Source: Echinicola rosea (lineage in GTDB: Bacteria; Bacteroidota; Bacteroidia; Cytophagales; Cyclobacteriaceae). From it: a stretch of DNA of 64,000 nucleotides. The stretch spans positions 5,818,001 to 5,882,000 of the forward strand of contig NZ_CP040106.1 of the NCBI RefSeq assembly GCF_005281475.1, in the 5' to 3' direction. A program made the translations under genes and the position numbers. Below, in pieces: positions 53,409 to 63,196 of the stretch (its first letter is position 1; each line of letters begins with the position of its first letter). Below the pieces are notes generated by a model that saw nothing but the letters and a program-made list of their open reading frames with translations, ran no database searches and was not told where the DNA came from.

Positions 53409-55091
53409 CTATTTCGAGCCGGGCATTGCAACTTTGATGTTCGGTGGATACTTTGCAAGAACCTTTGCATATCGGGCTACTTCTGCGCCCATCTGTGTAA
53501 CGATAGGCAGATATCGATTACCGATTCCCAGATTTTCCTGCGGGTTCGTGTATAGATTCACCATCACCGATCCTCCGGTTTCTGGAATGACAGCACCGCT
53601 AAATCCACCCTTAAGACCCTGTGAGAAAATTGCATCTTGCAGCTGAACGACCATGTGATACTTGAACTCATCTATGCGGACTGCTGCCAAGTGTTGATTC
53701 ATCGTATAAATAATGCTTTTTCGTGCTGACTGACCCTCATCAGCCAAAAAGAAGGCTGTTTGGTCTATACCATCTACATAACGGTCTTCTGGAATAAATT
53801 TGTTGACTTCGGTACCTGATGCCCCTGCCAACGACAAGGCTGTGTTAAACAAGTCAGCATAAAAGAATAACCCTTCAGATTTTCGGGGTTCAATCATACC
53901 CTTCCAGTACACGAACGTAGGGACACGAGTACCACCTTCCCAAGTGGATCCTTTGCCGCCTCGAAAAGGTGTCCTACCATAAGGAGCTACCTCTTGCTCA
54001 GGTCCGTTATCGGAACCGACAAAAATAAATGTATTCTCCAGTTGTCCAGTTGCTTCGAGCTTTGCTATCAAACGCCCAAAAGTGTCGTCTATCTCAACAA
54101 TAGCATCCGAATAGCTGTTTCGCGCCCGAGATTTTCCAGCAAAATCCTCGTTGGGGTAGTTGTCGAAATGGGCTCCTCGGGTATTGTGATACAAAAACCA
54201 AGGTTGGTCACTGTTTTCATTTGACTCAATAAACTCCTCCGAATATCTTGTCCAATCTTGATCGAGATTTTTAATAGACTCTAAATCAATCTCGTAAACT
54301 TCCTCCACTCCCTTTTCAGGAGTCACGTGGACATTGTAATGGTTAAAGTTTAGCTCGGCCAGCATTTTGGTACGCTCGGGACTCAGTGCTATTTCTGGAT
54401 TGAAATAGACATCCCGCCATTCGGTGTACATGTCGGACACGCCAAGAAAACCGTAAAAGTCATCGAAACCGACGTCTTGAGGTACAGACCCCTCTACTTC
54501 CCCCATGTGCCATTTGCCAACGCCCTGTGTTTTATAGCCAAGCTTTTTAAGAATCGAGGCGACCGTTTCCGCACCTCCCAAACCACCAGGTTCGCCATAC
54601 ATGGGCGGACGCAAAAGTCCGTGGTGTAATGGATTCTGCCCCGTCATTACCGTGGCACGCGTGGGAGTACAAGAAGGCGTAGAGTATGCAGAAGTTAGGA
54701 TCAAGCCTTCAGCTGCAAGGCGATCAAGATTTGGTGTTGCGTTGCCTACGGCAACACCACCACCATTGAAACCAAAGTCCATATAGCCGACATCATCGGT
54801 TAGGAAAAATAGGATATTTGGCTTTTCCCCCGTGCGTTTTTCAAATTCGGCAAGCTTTTTCCGTGCCTCATCAACCTCGTCTTGATGAATAATAACCGGC
54901 TCCATGTTGTCAGCAATCTGTGTGGCCTGAACATGGAGGTACTGGTTGGGGTGCGAAAAGCCAGGTGCCGTGGTCGCACCATCGGTTGACCCTCTCGGAT
55001 TTGCAGGCTGATTGGCAAATTTGTTGTCCTGTGCCGTTACTGAAAGTGCCATACATCCCACCAAAGCTGTAAGCAAGTATGATTTTTTCAT
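53409..55091 (-). CDS. Arylsulfatase, short type (560 residues)
   Basis: Signal peptide (SYLLTALVGCMALSVTA), an unusual insert to about residue 90, then KPNILFFLTDDVGYMDFGFN (metal Asp pair) and SCTPTRATVMTGQNPLHHG, where Cys141 is the formylglycine precursor. VGKWHMGEVEGS and IFVGSDNGPEQEVAPYGRTP follow. It hydrolyses sulfate esters in the periplasm. Its N-terminal linker before the sulfatase core (HPNQYLHV ... VDEARKKLAEFEKRTGEKPN) is shared in layout with the other short sulfatase at 57.6 kb. It is last in the run of four. Confidence 0.92.
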   Translation of the reverse strand: MKKSYLLTALVGCMALSVTAQDNKFANQPANPRGSTDGATTAPGFSHPNQYLHVQATQIADNMEPVIIHQDEVDEARKKLAEFEKRTGEKPNILFFLTDDVGYMDFGFNGGGVAVGNATPNLDRLAAEGLILTSAYSTPSCTPTRATVMTGQNPLHHGLLRPPMYGEPGGLGGAETVASILKKLGYKTQGVGKWHMGEVEGSVPQDVGFDDFYGFLGVSDMYTEWRDVYFNPEIALSPERTKMLAELNFNHYNVHVTPEKGVEEVYEIDLESIKNLDQDWTRYSEEFIESNENSDQPWFLYHNTRGAHFDNYPNEDFAGKSRARNSYSDAIVEIDDTFGRLIAKLEATGQLENTFIFVGSDNGPEQEVAPYGRTPFRGGKGSTWEGGTRVPTFVYWKGMIEPRKSEGLFFYADLFNTALSLAGASGTEVNKFIPEDRYVDGIDQTAFFLADEGQSARKSIIYTMNQHLAAVRIDEFKYHMVVQLQDAIFSQGLKGGFSGAVIPETGGSVMVNLYTNPQENLGIGNRYLPIVTQMGAEVARYAKVLAKYPPNIKVAMPGSK

Positions 55092-55204
55092 TTTGATCGT
55101 GTTTTTGGATTAAATCATGTTTATTTAAATGTCTTTTCTATTAAAAAGGACTTAACTAAAGAGGGAGGTGATTTCCTTCTTTAATTAAGTCTTCTACTAT
55201 TCTA

Positions 55205-57586
55205 TTAATTAAAATCTACCGCCACCTGTTGAATTTCCCCTGTGAATTTGAATGGCGTTTGGTAATCTTTGGATACCGGAGTACCCGTATCCATTCCTAC
55301 ATCCAGCGTTTCATCCAAAGAAAAGCGGTTAGGTACCGTTCTCGGTATGTTGCCTTGGGCTACCGAGTTTCCATCTACTAGAAGTTCTATCGCTGCTCCT
55401 TTGCCCATACCGCCACCTGAATAGTTGAATTTCAGTGTGATCGTGTGTTTTCCAGCTTTTAAAGTTTCGCCTTCTATTGAGGTGATATCTTCTTGCAGCC
55501 AGTTGTAAGTAAATTTAGGTTTACCTGCATCCATCATCAATCCCCATCCGGCATAAAGCCCGCCTTGGGTAATGATTATCCCTTCTGTATTGGCGTCGCC
55601 TATCTCTACGTCAGCAGTCAACGTGAAAGTTCTGTTCTTAAAGTTGGGCGCGCTTCCTTCCGGCAGGCGAATCATACCCGGATAGTACACAAAGTGGTCA
55701 ACGCCTTCTGATGGGCCGGATGGTCTTCCCGTCAGTTGTGCACTAAAACGTTCTGCTCCCCTATCGTCCAAAGGAAGAACATCGTGGGCCTTGGCTTCTT
55801 TCATAAATAAGGCCTTCAGTTCTTCTACTTTTTCAGGATGTTCGGCAGCTATATCGTTGTTTTCTGTAAAGTCTTCACGGATGTTGTACAGTTCCCATAC
55901 ATCATTCTCAAAAGTCAAATTATCTGGTCGATCATCAGACCAAGGGGTAAGGCCATGGGCTGTAGCAGCTACCCATCCGTCATGGTACACCGCCCGACTT
56001 CCCCCCATCTCGAAGTACTGTGTTTTGTGCGTTTCCTCTGCATCGGGGTTATCGAAGGTGTACATCATACTGGTACCGGACATTGGGGTTTGTTTTACCC
56101 CCTTCACTACTTTGGGCTGAGGAATGCCACAAGCTTCCAAGATGGTAGGCACGATATCGGTACAATGCGAGAACTGCGAACGTATGGCCCCTTTGTCCTT
56201 TATTACTTTAGGCCAGGAAATCACCAATCCGTTTCGGGTTCCTCCGAAGTGGGAAGCCATACGTTTGGCAAACTTCATAGGGGAATTCATGGCCATCGCC
56301 CACCCAACGGGATAAAGATTATACGTATCGATCGTTCCGATTTCATCCATACGGCTTAATGCGTCCTTCACCACATCCGGACGGTAGCTGTTGAAGTCTG
56401 CTGCTATCTCGTTCAATGTTCCTGTAAAGCCACCTTCTGCAGAAGCGCCATTGTCGCCCACGGCATAAATAACCAAGGTATTTTCTTTCTGACCTAAATC
56501 TTCAACAGCACGTAGCATACGGCCAATTTCATAATCGGTATAAGCCAGAAAAGCAGCATACACTTCCATCATACGGGCATATACTTTCTGCTGGTCGGGG
56601 CTTAATGCGTCCCAAACCCCCACTTCTTCCGGTATTGGGTTGTATTGGGCATTTTCAGGAATAATGCCTTCCGCCTTCATGCGCTTAAAGGTGTTTTCAC
56701 TTACCTTGTTCCAACCTTCGTCAAATTCACCTTTGAACTTGTCGCGCCATTCCTTCGGAGCATGATGAGGTGCATGGGTAGCCCCAGGAGCGAAGTACAC
56801 AAAGAAAGGCTTGTTAGGAGCAGTGGACTTTTGGTTACGGATCCAGTTGATGGCACGGTCTGCCATGTCTTTGTTCAGGTGGTAATCCGGATCGTCCGTA
56901 GGCGGTAATATCGGTCTGGTATTTTCAATTAATGGTGGTGCATATTGATTACAGTCTCCACCGTTGAAACCAAAGAAATACTCAAAACCCATACCTGTCG
57001 GCCATTGATCGAAAGGCCCTGCTTGAGAGGTTTCGTAATCGGGCGTATTATGGTTTTTACCAAACCATGAGGTGTTATAACCATTGTCCTTAAGGATTTG
57101 TCCGATGGTAGCAGAGTTGTCTGGCATAATGGAGTTGTAGCCCGGGAATCCCGTAGCAATCTCTGAAATCACACCAAACCCAGCTTCGTGATGGTTTTTA
57201 CCCGTTAAAATAGAGGCACGCGTAGGTGAACACAGTGCTGTGGTATGCCATTGGTTGTAACGCAAACCGTCCTCTGCCAAGGCATCTAAATGAGGCGTTG
57301 GTATGGGGCCACCAAAGGTGGACGATGCTCCAAACCCCACATCATCCAACATAATAAGAATGACGTTTGGAGCATCTTCTTTCGCCTTACGTGTAATAGG
57401 GAAATCAGCTTCTGAATTTTTATACGTTTCAGCGATTTTTCCATCAAACTCTCCCGGCCGCCGATCTGGAATGACTTCTCCAGGCTTCGCGGACTCATCA
57501 ACTTGACGCTCTTCCTGAGGCTGGCAAGCGGCAACTAATACAGCTGCCGCTAGGGATAGGTTTAGAATGAGTTTCTTCATCGTCAA
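55205..57586 (-). CDS. Arylsulfatase, long type with C-terminal beta domain (793 residues)
   Basis: A lipoprotein signal ([19 protein letters not shown], Cys21) is followed by the sulfatase core: [20 protein letters not shown] and [20 protein letters not shown] with Cys119 as formylglycine precursor, [35 protein letters not shown]-terminal domain of about 150 residues ([35 protein letters not shown]) looks like a LamG-like sandwich. Such long sulfatases are known in Bacteroidota and proteobacteria, and their in vivo substrates are mostly unknown. It is third in the sulfatase run. Confidence 0.93.
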   Translation of the reverse strand: MTMKKLILNLSLAAAVLVAACQPQEERQVDESAKPGEVIPDRRPGEFDGKIAETYKNSEADFPITRKAKEDAPNVILIMLDDVGFGASSTFGGPIPTPHLDALAEDGLRYNQWHTTALCSPTRASILTGKNHHEAGFGVISEIATGFPGYNSIMPDNSATIGQILKDNGYNTSWFGKNHNTPDYETSQAGPFDQWPTGMGFEYFFGFNGGDCNQYAPPLIENTRPILPPTDDPDYHLNKDMADRAINWIRNQKSTAPNKPFFVYFAPGATHAPHHAPKEWRDKFKGEFDEGWNKVSENTFKRMKAEGIIPENAQYNPIPEEVGVWDALSPDQQKVYARMMEVYAAFLAYTDYEIGRMLRAVEDLGQKENTLVIYAVGDNGASAEGGFTGTLNEIAADFNSYRPDVVKDALSRMDEIGTIDTYNLYPVGWAMAMNSPMKFAKRMASHFGGTRNGLVISWPKVIKDKGAIRSQFSHCTDIVPTILEACGIPQPKVVKGVKQTPMSGTSMMYTFDNPDAEETHKTQYFEMGGSRAVYHDGWVAATAHGLTPWSDDRPDNLTFENDVWELYNIREDFTENNDIAAEHPEKVEELKALFMKEAKAHDVLPLDDRGAERFSAQLTGRPSGPSEGVDHFVYYPGMIRLPEGSAPNFKNRTFTLTADVEIGDANTEGIIITQGGLYAGWGLMMDAGKPKFTYNWLQEDITSIEGETLKAGKHTITLKFNYSGGGMGKGAAIELLVDGNSVAQGNIPRTVPNRFSLDETLDVGMDTGTPVSKDYQTPFKFTGEIQQVAVDFN

Positions 57587-57607
57587 TTAGCGATTATGGT
57601 CATGTTA

Positions 57608-59182
57608 TTATTGTCCAGGTTTTTTCAACCCAATATCTTTCATAGGATACTTTTGATAAGTAGCCAAGTGGTCTCTTATATACCCTAACATCACCGGTAA
57701 ACCCCACTCAAAATAGCGATGCCCTGTACTTACTTGCTCTTTGGGTGACACATATAGATTGTACACCCAAGGGGCCATACCTGTTTGCTGCACCACTGAT
57801 TGATCGAGATTTTTACGAGGTGCAGAGGTTTCGAACACCTTCATATGCATTTTGTACTCCATCCATCGCGCAGCCATAAAGTTGGTCTCCGAATACATAA
57901 ACACCGCATTCCTATTGGAATCACCTTCACCGGCCAATAAAAATGACGTTTGATCTACTCCATCGATGTAATTACTACTTGGAATTTTGTCATAAGCCCC
58001 CGCTAGGGCAATGGAAGTATTGAACAAATCACAAAGATCAAATAAGCCATCGCTTATGCGCCCAGGTTCGATCATCCCTTTCCAATATGCAATGCCTGGT
58101 ACGCGCACGCCACCTTCCCAGGTCGTCCCTTTTCCACCTCTGAATGGTGTAAACCCACCATCAGGCCAAGTATCTTCATTTGGACCATTATCTGAAGTAA
58201 GGAAGACAAAAGTATTTTCATCAATATCCAACTCTTCCAGTAGTTGCGTGAGCCTGCCGACAATATCATCCACTTCCATAATCGCATCCTTATAAGGAAA
58301 TGCAGCTGGACTTTTTCCCTTAAACTCCTCGGAAACATAATTGTCATTGTGGACTTTGGAAAAGGAGTGGATTAAATAAAAAGGTTGGTCCTCCTCTACA
58401 GCCCTTCTGATAAAATCCTCGCTATAATCAGCAAAAATCTGATCTACTTTAGACAACTCTTCAATTGTCGTAATCGGAGCGACTTCCTTGTTTTCTTCCC
58501 CTTTTTTGCCCTTAACTACTGCTTCATTAACCATAGCTTTTACGGCTGCCAACCTTTCCGGCTTATTGATCAAATCAGGATAAATCCATTCGTTTACAAA
58601 CTGTGAATATTCGGATTGCACCGCTGCAAACCCCAACCATTCATCGTAGCCCACTTCATTGGGCATGCTTCCTTTGGTTTCTCCCAAGTGCCACTTTCCT
58701 GAAATAGCCGTTTTATAACCGTTTTCAGATAAAATTTTAGCGGCTGTATTTTCAGATTCCCAAGGATTTACTTTCGGGTTTTCTCCGGTCAATGTCGGCC
58801 GTGTAAGTCCTGAACGCGCAGGAATTCTTCCAGTCATCAGTGCGGCCCGAGTCGGGGTACAGGTTGGCTGGGCATAGGCTGAAGTGAGTCGCAAACCTTC
58901 ATTTGCCAGCTTGTTCATATTAGGTGTAGGTGCCCCAATGGCCGTTCCGCCACCATAAACGCCAATATCTCCGTATCCCATATCATCGATCAGGATAATG
59001 AGGATGTTGGGCTTCTTGTTGAGCTTCTCTAACTTTGACTCAGCCTCCTTTTGTTGGTCTGGATGAGGAATCGCAGGTTCAAGGTACTCTTTGACCCGAA
59101 CTGTCCTGTTAAAATAATCGTCTTGGCCTTGCACAGCCACACCGCCGAAAAGTAACAAGAATATGATGCTGATTTTTTTCAT
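57608..59182 (-). CDS. Arylsulfatase, short type (524 residues)
   Basis: Signal peptide, then an acidic/basic linker (HPDQQKEAESKLEKLNKKPN), the sulfatase core ILIILIDDMGYGDIGVYGGG and QPTCTPTRAALMTGRIPARS with Cys108 as formylglycine precursor. ISGKWHLGETKGSMPNEVGY and FLTSDNGPNEDTWPDGGFTP follow. It is closely related in layout to the 560-residue enzyme. It lies 21 bp upstream of the long sulfatase and 44 bp downstream of the next long one, so the four genes probably form one operon of two duplicated short-long pairs. Confidence 0.92.
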   Translation of the reverse strand: MKKISIIFLLLFGGVAVQGQDDYFNRTVRVKEYLEPAIPHPDQQKEAESKLEKLNKKPNILIILIDDMGYGDIGVYGGGTAIGAPTPNMNKLANEGLRLTSAYAQPTCTPTRAALMTGRIPARSGLTRPTLTGENPKVNPWESENTAAKILSENGYKTAISGKWHLGETKGSMPNEVGYDEWLGFAAVQSEYSQFVNEWIYPDLINKPERLAAVKAMVNEAVVKGKKGEENKEVAPITTIEELSKVDQIFADYSEDFIRRAVEEDQPFYLIHSFSKVHNDNYVSEEFKGKSPAAFPYKDAIMEVDDIVGRLTQLLEELDIDENTFVFLTSDNGPNEDTWPDGGFTPFRGGKGTTWEGGVRVPGIAYWKGMIEPGRISDGLFDLCDLFNTSIALAGAYDKIPSSNYIDGVDQTSFLLAGEGDSNRNAVFMYSETNFMAARWMEYKMHMKVFETSAPRKNLDQSVVQQTGMAPWVYNLYVSPKEQVSTGHRYFEWGLPVMLGYIRDHLATYQKYPMKDIGLKKPGQ

Positions 59183-59226
59183 AATGCTATTTTTTTAAAA
59201 ACTTAATGGTTGACTAAAGATGTAAC

Positions 59227-61563
59227 TTAAGGTTTCAATTCAATATTCACTTCCGCTATTCGTCCCTGGAATTCATTGACAGAATAGTTCTTGATAACCG
59301 GCGAGCCGGTATCTACCCCCACGCCAAAAGTATCAATTCCGAAACGTGCCGGAACGGTAGCCTCCAATCGGCCTTCGGCTACTTTTTCATTGTTTATATA
59401 GAGAAGCACATTGGCTCCCTTTCCAGGACCACCGCCATCGTATTGAAAATCCACTTTTACGGCAGCTAGACCATCAGGAAGTTTTTTGCTTGATTTGATG
59501 TCTGTTACCTCCGCTTCAAAATAGTTATATGTAAAAGTTGGATAGCCATCTTTGACGTGCAGCGCATATCCGGCACTGGATCCACCGATGGCGTTGATTA
59601 CTCCATCCTTATGTCCGGATGCCGTTTCCACCATGGCTTCCATATTCCAAGAAGTGTTTTTGGTATTGGGAGCCACCGTTTCGGGAAGACGTACCGCCCC
59701 TTCGTAGAACGTAAAAGAAGTCCTGTCTTCAATCAGCGAGGGTTTTGGCACGGTGAGCCGTTGGGCACCTCTGTCGTCCAATGGATAGACTTGATACTTT
59801 TGTGCCTCCTCTTCCCACAAGGCCTTTAGTTCTTCCAATTTCTCTGGATATTCATTGGCCACATTTTCTGCTTCTGAAAAATCCTCCTCTACATGATACA
59901 GCTCCCATGTCTCATGCTCAAATCCAGGCGCCAAATCCATCCTCCAGGGCTTGGTATGCTGATGAGCGGCTACCCACCCCTCATGATATAGTGCCCTGTT
60001 TGCCAAAATTTCAAAATACTGTGTCGTGCGAATCTCTGGGACATCAGCTTCGGTAAAAGTGGCCATGAAGGACTTACCGTCCATTGGCTTTTGTTTTACC
60101 CCATCAATGTATTCGGGAGCTTCCATGCCGGTGGCCTCCAATATCGTCGGCATCACGTCAATGACATGTAAAAACTGGGAGCGAATGCTCCCTTTGTCTT
60201 TAATGACTTTGGGCCAACTCACCACCATCGGATTTCTTGACCCCCCAAAGTGAGAGGCTACTTGTTTTGCCCAGGGAAATGGGGTATTCATCGCCAATCC
60301 CCACCCCACTGGCACGTGTGGCTCTGATCCTGGTTCACCTATTTCATCAGCTCTTTCCAAGTTTTCCTCCAAGGTACTCTGGATACCATTCAATGCCTTT
60401 ATTTCATTTAACGTCCCTTCCAGGCCTCCTTCCGTACTGGCACCGTTGTCTCCCACAATATATATCACCAGGGTATTTTCTGCATCCGGCAACTCCCCTA
60501 TTGCTTGTAACAAACGACCGATTTCATGATCTGTGTAGGCCATGTATCCCGCATAGTTTTCCTGTAACAGCGCATAAAATTTCTGCTCGTTGTCCGATAG
60601 AGATGCCCAAGGCTTTATGTTTTCATTACGTGGAGATAGCTTGGCATCTGCCGGAATGATGCCAATTTCTTTTTGACGGGCATAGGTGATCTCCCGTTCC
60701 TTGTCCCAGCCATGATCAAACTTCCCCTTAAACTTGTCGCGCCATTCTTTTGGCGTATGGTGGGGAGCATGGATGGCTCCCGGAGCAAAATACATGAACA
60801 CGGGCTTGTCCGGAGAGATGGACTTTTGAAGCTTCATCCAGTCGATGGCTTTGTCCGTCATATCGGCCATAAAGTGATAGCCTTCCGCTGGAGTAGTCTC
60901 TGGCTCTACCGGCAAGGTATTTTCAAAAATCACCGGATTGTACTGGTCTGTTTCCCCCGCATTGAATCCATAGAAGTAGTCAAAGCCCATTCCTGTGGGC
61001 CATCTTTCAAAAGGCCCTGCAGGCGAAGTTTCCCAATCCGGCGTATTATGGTTCTTCCCAAACCATGCGGTGTTCATCCCATTGTACTTGATCACCTTAC
61101 TGATGGGCGTGGTACTTCTCGGAATAAGTGATGTATAGCCTGGAAAACCTGTGGACCACTCGGGTAAAAAACCACTGGATGCATTATGGTGGTTTCTTCC
61201 GGTAAGAAATGCAGCGCGGGTGGCCGCACAAACCGCCGTGGTATGAAACCGGTTATATCGCAAACCTTCCCCGGCCAAGGAATCCAAATGTGGGGTCGGC
61301 ACCGACCCTCCAAAAGTGCTCGTCATCCCAAAACCCACATCATCCAGCATGATAACCACTACATTGGGAGCGCCTTCCTTTGGCTCCACATATTCGGGCC
61401 AATCCATCTTGGAGTCCTTATAGGTTCGTCCTATTTCGCCGTGAAATTCAGGGTCATTATAAGGAAGTTTGTTTTGTTGGGGATTTCCAGTCTGCCCAAA
61501 CACAAAATGGCTTCCGACCAAAAACAGCATCAATAATAAAAAACGGGGAATTGATTTTTCCAT
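59227..61563 (-). CDS. Arylsulfatase, long type with C-terminal beta domain
   Basis: About 778 residues from MEKSIPRFLL (start 61563); an upstream in-frame codon at 61602 adds 13 poorly conserved residues. Signal peptide, then [20 protein letters not shown] and the formylglycine motif CAATRAAFLTGRNHH, where Ala replaces the usual Pro two places after Cys. [20 protein letters not shown] and IVGDNGASTEGGLEGTLN are present. The C-terminal beta domain (NMEAMVETASGHKDGVINAI ... VLLYINNEKVAEGRLEATVP) matches that of the other long sulfatase. It is first of the four-gene run, so its upstream region likely has the promoter. Confidence 0.92.
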   Translation of the reverse strand: MEKSIPRFLLLMLFLVGSHFVFGQTGNPQQNKLPYNDPEFHGEIGRTYKDSKMDWPEYVEPKEGAPNVVVIMLDDVGFGMTSTFGGSVPTPHLDSLAGEGLRYNRFHTTAVCAATRAAFLTGRNHHNASSGFLPEWSTGFPGYTSLIPRSTTPISKVIKYNGMNTAWFGKNHNTPDWETSPAGPFERWPTGMGFDYFYGFNAGETDQYNPVIFENTLPVEPETTPAEGYHFMADMTDKAIDWMKLQKSISPDKPVFMYFAPGAIHAPHHTPKEWRDKFKGKFDHGWDKEREITYARQKEIGIIPADAKLSPRNENIKPWASLSDNEQKFYALLQENYAGYMAYTDHEIGRLLQAIGELPDAENTLVIYIVGDNGASTEGGLEGTLNEIKALNGIQSTLEENLERADEIGEPGSEPHVPVGWGLAMNTPFPWAKQVASHFGGSRNPMVVSWPKVIKDKGSIRSQFLHVIDVMPTILEATGMEAPEYIDGVKQKPMDGKSFMATFTEADVPEIRTTQYFEILANRALYHEGWVAAHQHTKPWRMDLAPGFEHETWELYHVEEDFSEAENVANEYPEKLEELKALWEEEAQKYQVYPLDDRGAQRLTVPKPSLIEDRTSFTFYEGAVRLPETVAPNTKNTSWNMEAMVETASGHKDGVINAIGGSSAGYALHVKDGYPTFTYNYFEAEVTDIKSSKKLPDGLAAVKVDFQYDGGGPGKGANVLLYINNEKVAEGRLEATVPARFGIDTFGVGVDTGSPVIKNYSVNEFQGRIAEVNIELKP

Positions 61564-62354
61564 GATCAAAAGGGTTATTTTCTGGTCAAACAATAAACGC
61601 ATAGCATGATTTCGCTACTTTAAAGTTACGTTTTTGCGTATCAAAGCCTTAAAAATCAATTTTGCAATTGCACAGTATTATAAATATTAACAAAGCTATG
61701 TAAAAAGCGGTTTTCGTTGAAAAGAAGATAATATTCCTCACTGGTCAAACCTATTCTGCCCCATATCGCTGCACGTCCTGATTAGGGATCAAGCGAAAAA
61801 GTTGGGGGGGGCTGCCAATTTACTTTATGTAAAAACAACCGAACCATAAAAATGCCACAAAGGCACCTAGTGCCGTCAAAAGGAAGCGACACCTTTTGTG
61901 GACTCAATAGGGTTCATAATCCTGGCTCAACCTTTTAGTTAAGAAATATGCCACTACATGGAACAATGAAATTAATTTATCCAAAAGAAACTTATTAATT
62001 GGATCCGCCTTGCAAGTATTGGGCGTTAAGAAATTTAAATGCGGGCGGGCAATAAGACAGGCTTGTTTGACGAAATGCTGCCCAAGGAAAAAATATAGAA
62101 CTCGTATTTTCCAGATACACTAACTAAACGGCCTTGAAAGCGGGTTGAAAGATTACACTCGAAAGCTAGCCGCAGAGGAGCGACATGGTCATTACCATGG
62201 ATGAAGCACGTGGTAAATTGCTTATACAACGTTTATTGAAGCAAAAGATTTTAGGATCGAAAAGCGATTTTGAGAGTACATTATTTGACAACTTTTATAA
62301 TAATTGGCCAGAGGAGAGCCGATCATGCGCGAGGAGCACTTCCTTAATGTTAAA
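61564..62354. other. Gap upstream of the sulfatase run
   Basis: About 790 bp with no credible gene. It should include the promoter for the sulfatase operon near 61600. A small hairpin GGCAC-CTA-GTGCC lies around 61863-61876. A G-run occurs near 61805. Confidence 0.45.
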
Positions 62355-63156
62355 TTGTAACTAAATAGCTTAGAGGATTTATGGCAAGGGCCAATACTAC
62401 TGGAAAACAGTTTTTATGAAACAGCCTATTGGGTTCACTTCCTAATAGATGAAAACTACTTTACCGTAAAAGTCATCTTTGCCGGAGAGTCGGCCCCTTT
62501 GACACCAGAAGACCTCAATAGTGGAGAATATGTATATATCCTTGCCAGGACAAGGATTTCGGACGACTTAGAAGAAACCAAAAGGGCCCAAAAAAGCATG
62601 GTCATCGATGCCAAATCAGCTGTTCCCTACGAAGGAAAAGGCTATAAGCCAGAGGAGGTGGAAGCCTATCGAAATAAGCTGATCAAAGACGTCACCGAAG
62701 ACCACTTGGAAATCGTTGGTGCCATAAGGATTTGGAGAAAAACCATCCGATGTGGACAAGGTAAATTACCTTCACTGCGCCGCGATGGGCTGGGGAGGCT
62801 TACCTCCAAAATACGCCCAATACACTGCTTTGATAAAAGGCCAAGGCGCTGGAGAGAAAAACCAAACGCTTACTTTTCCCAAACCCGATTTGGATTATGA
62901 GAAAGGAGGGTTCTTTTCCATTACCACCTATAATTCAGAATCGTGGATCGGCGAAGAAAACTTCTATATCAGTATGGACAGAATGAAGGACAACGGGGAC
63001 GGTACCATGACCGTAGATTTTAATTCGGATACCCCTTATTCAGTCACGGTCTCTGAAGGCTGGAATGGAACATTACGGCTTTACCTTCCTGTGGACGCAG
63101 AGAAGACCATTGAGGAGATCAATCATTTTGTGAACATTCCAATCACTAAGAAATAA
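62355..63156 (+). pseudogene. DUF1254/DUF1214 gene remnant, 5'-truncated and frameshifted
   Basis: The first frame reads LLENSFYETAYWVHFLIDEN, APLTPEDLNSGEYVYILART, DLEETKRAQKSMVIDAKSAV and YEGKGYKPEEVEAYRNKLIK. After a one-base shift near 62730 the next frame gives EKPSDVDKVNYLHCAAMGWG, FFSITTYNSESWIGEENFYI and DFNSDTPYSVTVSEGWNGTL, ending in NHFVNIPITKK. Together this is the second half of a DUF1254/DUF1214 protein. The N-terminal half and a start are missing. It lies directly before an apparently intact paralogue. Confidence 0.8.
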
Positions 63157-63196
63157 TAATGGATTTAAGCAGCGCTAACCAATTGTAAACGACATC

